From Duganella sp. Root336D2 (GTDB taxonomy: Bacteria > Pseudomonadota > Gammaproteobacteria > Burkholderiales > Burkholderiaceae_D): a stretch of DNA of 64,000 nt. The stretch covers positions 356,036-420,035 of the forward strand of contig NZ_LMDB01000036.1 in NCBI RefSeq assembly GCF_001425005.1, given 5' to 3'. Every line of letters begins with the position of its first letter. The stretch's first letter is position 1. Positions 55,901 to 61,606 of this stretch are shown piece by piece. The notes under the pieces are model-generated. The model had not been told where the DNA came from, made no database searches, and saw only the letters and a list, made by a program, of their open reading frames with translations. Position numbers and translations under genes: made by a program.

Positions 55901-58900
55901 GGCCCGACAGATGGAGAAGCACAGCTCAAGTGGCAGGAAACCGGCACCGTCAGCAACGTGGCCCTGATCCATCACGCCCAGAAAACCAACGCCTTCGGCG
56001 AAGTGGTATCGGAGACCAATGCACGCGGCTACACCACCGTCAGCGTATATAACGCATTGGGCAAGCTGATTCGCAAGGAAGACCCGAACGTCAGCGTCAC
56101 GCTGTCGAACGGCTACCAGCAAAGCATCACGCCGAAAACGTATTACTACTACGACCGCGCCGGCCGCATGTTGGCCCAGCGCGACGCCAACGGTAACCTG
56201 ACCAGCCAGGCGATGGTAGCCAGCAGTGGCGCTGTAACTGCGGAGTTCCACGCCGACGGCGGCATCAAGGTCAACGGCTACGACATCTTTGGCGACCTCC
56301 GTTACGGCAGGGACGAGATCAACCAGCGTACCGACTATTCTTACGATAAGAATGGCAGGCTCACGCTGATCCAGCGTCCGCTGCGCACCGACGGCATGCG
56401 CGCTGAAGTCTCCATGACCTACGACCAGGCCGGTAACCGCATTACGCAGGCCGCTACCCCCGACGCATCTGCCACGCTGGCGTCGTACACCAACAAGACT
56501 TTCTACGACAGCATGGGCCGCGTGTCGAAGGTTGTTACCCCAGCTGGCCGGAGCAGCAACTACACCTACGAGTGGGATGCCAATATCAAGAGCACCGGCG
56601 GGCGCGTGGTCGGCGGCTGGCGCCAGACGGTAGGCGATCCTATGGGCCGTACCGTGATCGACGAGATCGATGCCTACGGACGCACCACCGCGCATACCGA
56701 CCTGGGTGGGCACAAGTTCTTCTACAACTTCAATACCGCCGGCTGGCTCGATTCGCAGAGCGGCACCACCGGGCAGAATATCTCTTACACGTACTACGCC
56801 AACGGCTACGTCAAGAGTATCCGCGACGTTGCGCTGAACACAGAAACCGCGTACGAGTACGACTCGGTAGGCAATCGTGTGTACGAGTCCTACAAGCGCA
56901 CGGTGAACGGCCAGGTCGAATACCTTGAAAACTCCAGCGTTGATTACGATAGCAATAACCGCGTCATCCGTATCCGCGACCCGCGTGCCGACATCCAGTA
57001 CGAATACGATGCGGTAGGCAACCGCCGGCGCGTGCGCAGTATGTACCACGACGGCCTCGATGGCTCGGTCCAGGTCCAGGACTACTGGTACGACTACGAC
57101 AATATGAACCGCTTCACCCTCACGATGGGCAAGCTGTCGTCGGTCAATGGCGCCCGTGGCACCAGCGTTGCCGACACCAGCGTGCGGGTGGTGCTGGGCG
57201 ATCGTGGCAGCGAAGGTGTTCAGGTCTTCTACAACAAGGCCAGCCAGCGCAAGACCACTGTTGCGGCACGCGACGGCCATCGTGAAGACTACACCTACGG
57301 CGTTGAAGGCTACCTCGAATTCACCTACATCAACGCGGACGCCAGCGCACAAGGTGCATTGGCATCGATGCGCGTGAATGACAGATTGGGACGCACCGTT
57401 GGCTACACGGAGTACACCAACGGCAACATCAGCTACCAGCGCAGCACGGTGTACACGGCCGATGGCCGCCAGAAGAGCCAGACCGGCACGGACGGCACCA
57501 CCACCTACTACTATTACACCCAACGCGTGGGCAACGAAGACAGCCTCACCGGCATCAGCTCCGACGGTGCAGGTGAACTGGCGAAGGTGCAGACCGAAAA
57601 AGCCGGCGCCGCGACCATCACCAACGTCACCGCTTACGACTATTGGGATGACGCCAAGCAGCGCAGCCAGACGGTCAGCGGCGAAACGCCGTACAAGCCC
57701 GACACGGTCTGGCGCCCAGGTGTTTCGTCGTTCAAGTATGACGTGAACGGCCACCTGGTGCAGGCGATCGATGTCGTCGGTAATGTGACCTTCAACTACA
57801 TCAGCAATGGTCAGGGCCTGGTTCTCCGCCGCGAGCAATTCAAGGGCAATACGATCGGCATGATCCACCGCTACATGTACCTGAACGGGAACATGGTGGG
57901 TGACGTCGGCAACGACGGCGACGCGCACCTCGACTATGCTCAGACGCTGGCCCGCCCGAACCAGAGCCGCGAGCAGATGTACAAGAACTGGCGCCCGGTC
58001 AGCAGCGCCGACTTCGACCAGAACTACCAGCCGATCACGCGCGAATACCCGGCAGCGACGGGCAGCAGCTATACCGTCAAGGCGGGCGATTCGCTGTACT
58101 CCATCGCGGGAGCGGTGTGGGGCGATGTCAGCATGTGGTACCTGATTGCCGACGCCAATGGCCTGAGTGCGGAAACCGAGCTGTCGGCAGGCCAGACCCT
58201 GACGATTCCGAACAAGGTCACCAACATCCACAACAACAACGGCACGTTCAGGCCATACGAGCCGGGCGCAATCATGGGCGATGTCAGCCCGACGTTGCCG
58301 GATGCGCCGATGCCAGCGCCGCCGCCGAAGAAACATGGTTGCGGCATTGTTGGCCAGATCATCATGGTCGTGGTGGCAGTGGTAGTCACTGCGATGACAG
58401 GTGGAGCCGCAGCTGCATTCTTCGGCAGCCAAATCCTCGGGGCGATGGCGGGCGCTGCTCTCGGGTCCATCGCTAGTCAGGCGGTTGGGATTGCGATTGG
58501 CGCACAAGAGAAATTCAATTGGAAGAGTGTGGCGATCAGTGCAGTCAGTGCTGGAGTTACGTCTGGTGTCAGCAGTTACCTCGATCCAAGTGCAGCCAGC
58601 ATGGCGGCGGGCGCTTCTCCAGGATTCGGAGAGGCCTTGAGCGGCCAAGGCTGGACAGCAGTTGCAGGCCGAGCTGTTCTATCCAATGTTGCGAGCCAGG
58701 CCACCGCAAACGTACTGGGCTTGCAAAAGGGTTTCAACTGGAGCAGCGTTGCCGTTAGCGCCATTTCGGCGCCGATCACGTCAAAAATTAGCGAGAAGAT
58801 CGGGAGCTCTGATTGGGCCAATGCGAATTCGGCCCTTCGTATATTTGCAACAAGTACTGCATCTGCCGTGGTTTCCGCGGCAACGCGCGTGGCTGTGGTA

Positions 58901-60118
58901 GGTGGACGGATGTCTTGGGAGGCCGTGGCCGTTGACGCCGTCAGCAATGCGTTGGGTTCGAGCTTCGCGGAGCTGTTCGATTCCGACCGCGAGTTGAATG
59001 GCGCTCGTGCACGAAGCACAGCGCGGGCAAGGGCTCGTGGCGAGGCGATGCCAGTAATCGACGCGTTGCCAATGGAACCCATTCCGACGCCTGGACTAGC
59101 AGACGCCATCAACAATTTGCCGAGGGTGCCTTCGGAGCTGGATGAATTCAAGCTGTCGTTTAAGGAGGCTTCGAAGCTTCAGATCGAGAATGATGCAGCG
59201 GCTGTTGCAGGCATCGCTGAGGAGTTCAGCGCAGGCGACAAAGCACGTGCAGCTCGTCAGTCCGCGCTCATTCGTAAGTCGCTTGCGAGCCTGCCACCTC
59301 CACCTGCCTTTACGATTGGGGGCGAAGCGAGGCAATATTCGGACGCCGCTCAGTCAAACGGCCAACTATTCACTTCAGAAGACATTCAATACATGGAGCG
59401 GATGTTTAAAGGCGAACTGGGTGGGGGCAGCGGAGCAGCGTCTGGTGCGTTACTCTCTTTGCGGATGAATGGAATGCAGCCTTCGCCATTTGGAGCCGAT
59501 CCCTACCATGGACCTGTAGACGTTCGCGGGGGGCCTGAAAGCATGCTGTCTATCTTTAATCCTGCAGAAAGGACGATAGACCCGAAAATTACGTCACGCG
59601 GCACAGCATTGAAAATGGATTTTGCACCAGTGGGAATTCAGTACTATGATAAAACTGATCCGACTTATCACGAGTACACAATGGACGTTGTCTTGTGCTA
59701 TCGGTCGCAGCCGTTCTGTACAATTCCCCAGGTAGCCCCTTATGTCGACTATAACTCGGCGCCAAAAATGGGTTGGGATGGCCTTTGGAACGGTTTTGAA
59801 AAAATGGAAAGCGGCCCGCAGAACTTGATTGGCGGTGATCCAATTATTCATTCCGCTGATCTTGAAAAAGGAAAGTTTATCAATCAAACGCAAAAGGCGC
59901 ATCGGTTCCACCCCGGCGCCGTGGAAAGTGATTTGTATTGGAAAAATGATGAGTTGCATTTGCAGACAGTCGGGTACGGTTACGCAAAATCAACACTTCA
60001 TAAACCATTTAATTATGGGATCGGCGAGGTCTATTTTGGCCTGTGGCAGCAATCTCTTCGCACTCAGATTCAAGGGATTAATTCGACTTTGAACGCGCTA
60101 AATCAGAGAAAAGAATGA
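40922..60118 (+). CDS. Giant YD/RHS-repeat LysM polymorphic toxin 2 (6398 aa)
   Basis: This is a paralogue of the 13853 gene with the same start (MVAIVSGNG), the same AGGGA ribosome-binding site and collinear domains. Residues: N-terminal region 1-170; YD repeats to about 979; eight tandem YD units of about 135 residues, six of which carry an inserted beta-sandwich module (about 980-2986); YD repeats to about 4060; Ig/Fn3-like beta-rich region (about 4073-4999); second YD block (5013-5659); LysM (about 5715-5765); proline linker and hydrophobic Gly/Ala segment (about 5805-5866); pre-toxin region ending VSNALGSS (about 6017); variable tip of 381 residues. The tip is low-GC, starts with an Arg/Ala helix, and its last 200 residues (GADPYHGPVD, ALKMDFAPVGIQYYDK, VLCYRSQPFCTIPQ, VYFGLWQQSLR) match no family I can name. 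No signal peptide, PAAR domain or DPxGL signature is seen. The extra 930 residues over the first giant are mainly the four additional modules and two units. Confidence 0.85.
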   Translation: MVAIVSGNGVGISNTSAGTLGQSGVFGNSANGNAKDSVYINVANGNLLLQDRDDCIVARGIDMEVVRTYNSQGLFNGADGSGWRQGLRKQVNGLTGTVNTAGSTITRTDGDGSITVFTYDAARAAYVSTDGGGAYQTLVFNSATNRWTWQADHNDQLGIYEIYDGVTGLIESKADHRYGVSFTYTYDSNQQLAKVRDARGDETYFDYLNGNVSKIRTVLAGTTGDFSRVSYQYDTSNRLASVITDLTPENQADAKTYTVSYTYLGTSSQVETVTQSDGTRLTFAYVLHDGKNKVASVTDALGRKTSFDYSVGGKTTVTDHLGYKTAYAYDAKGQLVSITAPAVAGVSQITQFEYDASGNVSRTIDARGLATSYGYDANGNRILERDATGATVTRVYSSSNKLLSETRYTDIDPDGAGSLMPTQKMITRYVYDSYNLLRFVVSPEGRVQEYRYDAQLQRTVELAYIGANLADTSPESAYTFDAMLAWSQTTPVKTAAASRIDYAYDVRGMVTQTTSHAATVGAADAAPATGPDTAIVRHVYDQAGQLLQSIDGNGNTTTYTYDGLGRLLSTTDALQNSILRTYDDAGNRVVTRRADGVTSTATYDKAGQLLSTVLADISGATLGTTSYLYDNVGRLRTVTDPKGARSHILYDEAGRKAATITAAGSMTEYRYDANNQVSMTVVYASPVSQASLAALVGADGKPSVATLETAGVRPATSSADQREWRLYDNANRLVKSVDALGYVTDFAYDGASRLLDATLRATAINLSTFAANPVAANATPAASAYDRIARNGYDKDGKLRFSMDGEGYLTELRYDPAGRQISTTRYAIAVEPSPRQGAGWASTVYSSADVTTSTTYDGRGLVSSQVDGAGNATAFTYDAIGNILTSTTAGVVTRFVYDKLGRLTEKHADANGSNVTSKTAYDAQGNKIAITDAAGKTTHFVYDAYGRQVFSIDALGIVTENKYDTNGNVVGTIRYAKPIDPARINSTDNATNTFAGPNARLYGTSAAIDTGKTYKVRARLRQVSGTGAIYVGVATTDANGNQLWNSTGQNFSFPGAVNVQLTPEMGWKEFEGTVTGEYTASAGVYDANKFFAGSKNGGPVLFFNYPGTNGPDGTAKVEVDYLELVDVATGKVLNQNGQMASGTTGWVSATTVVNALSPATVRAMLTGEAGAVEYQRYDGNGRLTWAVDATGAATQIVYDAKGNVVKRIAYTEPLSASALNALAADVNALPAPSSVFSATNYVYDAGNRLVFTVDALGSVVETRYDASGHVTATLQYAKTIDPLQLGNPVTIAAVAALVAPNSALASRAFQRYDDAGRLVWSVDASGAATALVYDARGNVIERSTYSMALDAATISKLDMDPGFRPAPAGQAFTTRYVYDGADRLLFTIDPLGAVEEKRYDANGNVVQTLRYTKPINPAAVGSDNRTLSITGAAGYNLDGSVVAVDTNKTYTIRARVRQTSGRGAIYIGVTTLDAAGARMPNPSGGTPTFPYAAAFNVTLDAANGWQEFEGTISGAYSPSGGIYDFHRFFAGTKSIKPLITYNNEGVSGPDGKMGIEVDYLEFIDAATGEVLNANADMALGTTGWTGPGTQVATTDSSTRESRVRQQLGAGADCVREFKSYDALGRLTWQVDGTGAATQLSYDVKGNLVKRLEHRETLNATALAALAANPGAAPVLGGDAFSNFVSPGNTTQYVYDDDNRLVFTISPVGGITETKYDALGNVVQTVSYAASLYPQLFAGTDGRTILTASTLNSTLSGSYSAVDVNKTYTVRARVRQVSGDGTVYVGVVAKDAGGSLIVNAGGYTHNYAGGIVRLKPEMGWQTFEGKITGTFPRGVGQYDAHKFLEGTVSAAPLLLYNYGGVNGADGKATTEVDYLEFIDDATGQVLNANGTMSSGVANWSDIYGAASGAAGVNSYAVSEAQIRAMVATRADIAKDSQQFYRYDKEGRKTWSVDPSGAVTQLVCDSNGNVIKRIAYNDALGDTALAALRADPAAIPAVSAACTMTQYVYDADKRLVFTIDALGDVSETRYDAKGNVAQVLQYTKVIDSTAVGVDSVAGTREARVRSLLSGNPEVREFKSYDGSGRVLWQVDPSRTITQFAYDTRGNLVKRVVHSAALSDAAFAALVASLGSAPAVTAATAPTLTSPGSTNLYVYDADSRLIFTIDPVGAVNETRYDTLGNVVQTVRYANPIDPKQLASTDGRTLAVNSFANTAATGTYSPISTSKTYTVRARVRQVSGKGTVYVGVRTTDQNGNLLSNASGAGYSYAGGSTQLTPEMGWQSFEGKITGQYVSGVDPYDANKFIAGSVNAAPLLLFNYYGSQSVDGKRFVEIDYIELVDDATGNVLNANWKMESGVASYSGTSNTGETINSHAVSEFLVRDMLKSRVDATKDAVTFQRYDKDGRLTWSVDATGAATQFFYDSNGNMVKRLAYADRLTPSALALLAADASAIPAVTGASSMTQFVFDAANRLIFTIDANGSVTEKRYDFNNNALETVHYATPISPSAVSMTDSSTLSLWGSNTPYIVGAYTAIDTTKTYKVRLRVRQTSGEGTIYAGVMTKDANGTILKNTTADGTYSYAAGLGIRLKPSMGWQVLEGTISGEFVPGAGAYDAHKFIAGTKTAAPLLRYNFYGTPGPDGGLGIEVDYLEFIDSDGNVLNANSDMSAGTSNWTGVGSVKAVNIPAPIVPMTRQMLVADAANDTREFKRYDKNGRLAWTVDALGATTQLIYDAKGNLVSRIAYSTALSPAAMAKLAADTSAIPMPGNGFAATNYVYDDANRLVFTIDPLGAVSENRYDASGNVTETIRYATPIDPRLNKSMDGKTVTQWGLNGAHSGSTVAIDTSKTYAVRARVRQVTGSGSFYLGVVALDANKNWLTQTNAPGNPYPGANGVLLTPEMGWREFEGTITGEQLISPSSYDPNKFFQGTKFAQPLVFTNISGQVGADGTAGVEVDYIELVDVATGQVLNENSQMATGAAAWSVKNDTFNTLNVAKVSQLLQADATKDIRQRNRYDANGRLTWSIDALGSVVEHRYDAAGNLSKTIAYANGLAGTLADGAVPQVVATVPGSGAYVLSNVLDRVTSYAYDASGHLISRTDGVGTADASTQSWAYDKAGNAIRHTDGRGNTTWSAYDAANRLVRQVDAAGYVTARSYYANGQLKSETRFTNPVALPAAANDAWAYDTATNPVANTDPFKGDQTTSWTYDSAGRMQTSTDASGGVTFYAYDGLGNLTDTTVAYGTNAAATVHRVYDRASRVVTETRAYGTVDAFTTQYGYDTWGNQTTITAGGVTTNQYFDALGRKTGVKDGNQAVTTTTYNAFGDIVKVTDARGNAGYFYSDALGRVTMQVDPEGSVSETRYDLQDNVVNIIRYANKVQGTVNENTRPQVLPSAGTGVFVVQSSNDQYQNSYFDVLGRVKGTFTGSDGAAYYTETFSYDGNGNKLTMTSRNGGVTTYEYDKNNRLITETLPITSKNAANADVAVQNRLEYDARGNVVKKIEAYGLPEQRVTTYVFDKLNRQVKEIGEAINTFDATTRQDLLVTPVKEQKYDQRGNLIEEIDVRGGRTLHFFDKGNRETGRIDSLGTYTRFTYDIAGQKASQTIYANTVQVVGGGAIPNATAPVLLAPGAALPASGAYLRTDTANDRTTSFTYDNVGRLKTTVVDGITTGVFNKATNRYVVTTGSTIRTQTFYDATGNVVKTIDANGNVTRNYYNRAGRLMATLDAMRYLTVYQFDGNGNISTQATYANAIAANVVVDDNTTLPQLTLVASPDDRITNFTYDRLGRVKTESRLNVAYAVVDGNTGALTETTGTATTTYEYDGLSNVTRRTDANGAVTDWQYDKAGRKTKEQQAAFVDYRGVSVRTTTDFEYNGLNQVRREIARGENDAVENDDRITRYYYGAGGHLVSQFDGENAQIDYRVDAAGNITRKTLVGRVNADGASVNDVTYYWYDAQGRETRHTDGATNTAVETRYNAFGEISGKRTNPAPGSTEWAEFTDYDQAGRVWRSNAGDGITHMYVTDANGNTTLKLDHARTDLRNSTLASALSMVDSNQFYSVFDARNQLSDTYQPPMDGQHSIITVEQALTQKQGTSFAGVGGDVGMWVASGLNSAAAAVMPGTPGAVTIAPALFAAVTLTDRYSVATKYYEGSAFRSASHTVTVSVPDTSSWGSGAVRVDISIPASGSLMGYDGSFYPTAAAPSLTFNEPVDWESGEGAGGRDFTITFYKETASGLVQLNSQKVWRSAPGGGTTTVNASIATTGNTIRFIDQRPDTQRLVLMTRPTGSTGGWTINNASKAIVNNAYRDGCFNFDWSGMQQGSYEFRYVCFNGSNEVVNSQQGTMVLNASTPSMSQMSHTMGGAGRAFVDSGNNIVFNELGGQATSLTVSYRLPGGNWTTLDMAPSTIGGTQLPGWFTLSTAGMLAGTYEYTIEAKNGTGTTLTKSSSNFTIGSPITVNDPSGVSVQTSPLTNVSIAAMAATTRQATLYRDISSTPVYDKFGDEIYTKPNPPINSLSVQIPDTSAWGDGAVRLAVSIGGSTSSYGTYSGASGSATAPYTQNAISMYLPETLTGGGGNPSTNIWWALYKQTVNGELAVAWYSGTIMPESQTMPVQTYENWIAFDTQPTKASRMILELRGKSDLGGWTVRSVDQQWIKAAPTTGRFALNWTGWTPGTYTYRTVALDDNGNVLQTGSGEIELGSTPRVTPQTNDLIGGAGRVFMDPTGNLHFTEQGSAATKLSIRYRKKGSAELWSPRTELTPAVLGGQSTRGWFIFNPANIAEADLEYVIETRNDSNQLLNKTAGTFVKMNAGSVSALAGYSEPPVVTRFAGQPVNTANVRLSYRVKGSGAYTTVNLPKVTTGIFDWASSGVFNSDTESRDYDYIYESQDSNGVVINQAHGIVTLGRDPKIASHVKDSLPTLASFNVPANNPVAATATTLVLQYRMLGSTGAFTTKELSKNANGAFVWDASALVPPGTSGAIDYAFTLKNGSTVLKRDDGTDIKVDGVLYLGPTDGEAQLKWQETGTVSNVALIHHAQKTNAFGEVVSETNARGYTTVSVYNALGKLIRKEDPNVSVTLSNGYQQSITPKTYYYYDRAGRMLAQRDANGNLTSQAMVASSGAVTAEFHADGGIKVNGYDIFGDLRYGRDEINQRTDYSYDKNGRLTLIQRPLRTDGMRAEVSMTYDQAGNRITQAATPDASATLASYTNKTFYDSMGRVSKVVTPAGRSSNYTYEWDANIKSTGGRVVGGWRQTVGDPMGRTVIDEIDAYGRTTAHTDLGGHKFFYNFNTAGWLDSQSGTTGQNISYTYYANGYVKSIRDVALNTETAYEYDSVGNRVYESYKRTVNGQVEYLENSSVDYDSNNRVIRIRDPRADIQYEYDAVGNRRRVRSMYHDGLDGSVQVQDYWYDYDNMNRFTLTMGKLSSVNGARGTSVADTSVRVVLGDRGSEGVQVFYNKASQRKTTVAARDGHREDYTYGVEGYLEFTYINADASAQGALASMRVNDRLGRTVGYTEYTNGNISYQRSTVYTADGRQKSQTGTDGTTTYYYYTQRVGNEDSLTGISSDGAGELAKVQTEKAGAATITNVTAYDYWDDAKQRSQTVSGETPYKPDTVWRPGVSSFKYDVNGHLVQAIDVVGNVTFNYISNGQGLVLRREQFKGNTIGMIHRYMYLNGNMVGDVGNDGDAHLDYAQTLARPNQSREQMYKNWRPVSSADFDQNYQPITREYPAATGSSYTVKAGDSLYSIAGAVWGDVSMWYLIADANGLSAETELSAGQTLTIPNKVTNIHNNNGTFRPYEPGAIMGDVSPTLPDAPMPAPPPKKHGCGIVGQIIMVVVAVVVTAMTGGAAAAFFGSQILGAMAGAALGSIASQAVGIAIGAQEKFNWKSVAISAVSAGVTSGVSSYLDPSAASMAAGASPGFGEALSGQGWTAVAGRAVLSNVASQATANVLGLQKGFNWSSVAVSAISAPITSKISEKIGSSDWANANSALRIFATSTASAVVSAATRVAVVGGRMSWEAVAVDAVSNALGSSFAELFDSDRELNGARARSTARARARGEAMPVIDALPMEPIPTPGLADAINNLPRVPSELDEFKLSFKEASKLQIENDAAAVAGIAEEFSAGDKARAARQSALIRKSLASLPPPPAFTIGGEARQYSDAAQSNGQLFTSEDIQYMERMFKGELGGGSGAASGALLSLRMNGMQPSPFGADPYHGPVDVRGGPESMLSIFNPAERTIDPKITSRGTALKMDFAPVGIQYYDKTDPTYHEYTMDVVLCYRSQPFCTIPQVAPYVDYNSAPKMGWDGLWNGFEKMESGPQNLIGGDPIIHSADLEKGKFINQTQKAHRFHPGAVESDLYWKNDELHLQTVGYGYAKSTLHKPFNYGIGEVYFGLWQQSLRTQIQGINSTLNALNQRKE
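43861..44390 (+). repeat. Inserted beta-sandwich module, giant gene 2 copy 1
   Basis: Hallmarks are KTYKVRARLRQVSGTG, GWKEFEGTVTGEY, YDANKFFAG and VEVDYLELVDVATGKVLNQN. It is inserted directly after the RYAKPI segment of a YD unit. Confidence 0.7.
45166..45700 (+). repeat. Inserted beta-sandwich module, giant gene 2 copy 2
   Basis: Hallmarks are KTYTIRARVRQTSGRG, GWQEFEGTISGAY and VEVDYLEFIDAATGEVLNAN. It has the same register as copy 1. The YD unit just before it, around 44750-44830, has no module. Confidence 0.7.
46110..46650 (+). repeat. Inserted beta-sandwich module, giant gene 2 copy 3
   Basis: Hallmarks are KTYTVRARVRQVSGDG, GWQTFEGKITGTF and TEVDYLEFIDDATGQVLNAN. Confidence 0.7.
47485..48030 (+). 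repeat. Inserted beta-sandwich module, giant gene 2 copy 4
   Basis: Hallmarks are KTYTVRARVRQVSGKG, GWQSFEGKITGQY and VEIDYIELVDDATGNVLNAN. The YD unit just before it (about 47040-47130) has no module. Confidence 0.7.
48415..48955 (+). repeat. Inserted beta-sandwich module, giant gene 2 copy 5
   Basis: Hallmarks are KTYKVRLRVRQTSGEG, GWQVLEGTISGEF, YDAHKFIAG and IEVDYLEFIDSDGNVLNAN. It resembles module 1 of the first giant gene (18400) more than its neighbours. Confidence 0.7.
49345..49880 (+). repeat. Inserted beta-sandwich module, giant gene 2 copy 6
   Basis: It is nearly the same protein as module 2 of the first giant gene (19340-19870), with scattered, mostly synonymous base differences. 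Hallmarks are KTYAVRARVRQVTGSG and FTNISGQVGADG. Confidence 0.7.
58934..58968 (+). other. CT boundary sequence, giant gene 2
   Basis: The codons for DAVSNALGSSFAEL mark the end of similarity between the two giant proteins. The DNA is more diverged from the other three boundaries than those are from each other. Confidence 0.6.
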
Positions 60119-60663
60119 AAACAGTGGGTAAGTACTTAACGTTACTTTTAGTGTCATTCTTGTTGCTTGTCTACCTTATTCATGGGGGGCTTACCTTACA
60201 GGATTTCAAAGCAGCTTTTATCGGGATTCGTAGTGGTCATAGTTTGAATAGTATCCCGACAACTTTTCGTGGCTCCTTGGATGTTATTTCGCAAGAACGC
60301 TCAACCCGAAGTCTAAGTGATGCATTGATAGCATTGGCTGAGAAATACGGTATGAATCCTGCGTCGGGAATTTCAGGAGATGGCGTTCGATGGCAGGTCC
60401 AAATATATTGCCAGGGGAATTTTGTCGGAAATGTTACTACGCTAGGCAATGGTGAGCTCATACTTTTTCAAACGTCACCATATGGATTCAAAGAATCGAG
60501 TGATTATGAATCATTCAATCTTGAGATGGTTAATATACTTAAAAGGTATGGCGCCGTTCGGAATTTGGAGCGATTTGCCCCATTGGCTCGAGATGAGCTG
60601 CTTGCAAGGGGGGAATATATGAAAATGAATGTTACTTCGCAATGCAGCCCAGCTGGGAAATAG
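60115..60663 (+). CDS. Membrane-anchored probable immunity protein for CT tip 2
   Basis: This 182-residue gene overlaps the giant-gene stop by four bases (ATGA), giving tight translational coupling. The N-terminus has one hydrophobic segment (YLTLLLVSFLLLVYLIHGG, residues 7-25) that fits a signal anchor or uncleaved signal peptide. The rest is a soluble alpha/beta domain with two cysteines. A membrane anchor facing the periplasm suggests that the cognate toxin acts at the envelope or is intercepted during entry. The family is not recognised. Confidence 0.6.
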   Translation: MKTVGKYLTLLLVSFLLLVYLIHGGLTLQDFKAAFIGIRSGHSLNSIPTTFRGSLDVISQERSTRSLSDALIALAEKYGMNPASGISGDGVRWQVQIYCQGNFVGNVTTLGNGELILFQTSPYGFKESSDYESFNLEMVNILKRYGAVRNLERFAPLARDELLARGEYMKMNVTSQCSPAGK

Positions 60664-60689
60664 CGCAAATTTTTTGCTCTTGCACTAGC

Positions 60690-61411
60690 AGCCTGCTGAA
60701 ATATCGCCCAGGTTGATTCAGTCATGCCGCTGGACTGTGGATGCTGGCCAAGTTATTTCACAAGATGGGACTTTGGGAGGAAACAGCGTCGATTTTCCCT
60801 ATTTTTAAGGCTTTCTCCTCCGATTTCCCATCATGCTGCTACCTGAGGACGGATTTGTCCCAGGGAACGCATGCGCACCAAGTTGTACGCCGCCATGGTC
60901 AATACAAACATCTGGTCGACTTTCTTCAGGCCGCGCACCATGACCTGGCGCATGCCGCCGATGGACTTAGCCCAGCCGAAACCCTGTTCGATGAGCTTTC
61001 GCTTTTGCTGCGAGATCATATAACCCACGCTCTGCGCGATCGTTTCTGGTACGGCTGAACTACGCCCGGATTTGTTTTGCGCCACATGAGGGACAACGTT
61101 CATGGCCTGGCAGGCCTGCACGAATTCAGCTGCGTCGTAGCCCTTGTCCGCGCCCAATGTGATCTCGCGCTCTGGATCAACCATCGCCTGACGCGCATCG
61201 CCGATCATGGCCTTGGCCGCCTCGCGTTCGGCATATCCATCGGCCATCGTCACCACCGCATTGGCGATCAGACCGTGGCGGTTGTCGCTGAGCGTGTGGC
61301 CCATATAGCGCAATTCGCTGCCGGTGTTGTTGCCCTTGCGGTACAAGCGGGAATCCGGATCGGTTTTCGACTGGTGGGTGTCGTTGCTGCGCTTCTCGCC
61401 TTTGAAATTAC
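60690..61411 (-). mobile_element. IS5-family insertion sequence, truncated
   Basis: It contains the 3' two-fifths or so of an IS5-type transposase and about 140 bases of downstream non-coding end. The outer end is probably near the GCAGCCTGCTGAAA at about 60690. The 5' part is cut at 61411, exactly where an IS66-type end (GTAAGCG) begins. Confidence 0.6.
60831..61409 (-). pseudogene. IS5-family transposase, C-terminal fragment
   Basis: The frame reads from FKGEKRSNDTHQSKTDPDSR through YMGHTLSDNRHG, ITLGADKGYDAAEF and the terminal FGWAKSIGGMRQ...AAYNLVRMRSL, matching the last 190 residues of IS5-type DDE transposases. The second catalytic Asp (GADKGYD) and the C-terminal Glu region (EQGFGW) are present, but the first Asp and the N-terminal DNA-binding part are missing. 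It is therefore inactive. The rest of the gene may lie beyond the IS66 element, outside the window. Confidence 0.88.
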
Positions 61412-61606
61412 GTAAGCGTCAAAGCAGCGCCGTCTTGAGCGCCACGCTGCTTTAACCGATGATGTTCCCAACACCGCTGGGAAGCGGAGTTTAAACGCCG
61501 GAGAATTTGGTAAGCGTCAAAGCAGCGCCGTCTTGAGCGCCACGCTGCTTTAACCGATGATGTTCCCAACACCGCTGGGAAGCGGAGTTTAAACGCCGGA
61601 GAATTT
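61412..61606 (+). repeat. 97-bp tandem duplication of the IS66 left end
   Basis: Copy 1 (61412-61508) and copy 2 (61510-61606) are identical and separated by one G. Each begins with GTAAGCGTCAAAGC, the terminal inverted repeat of the IS66 element, and ends in the last codons of its tnpC. Confidence 0.92.
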
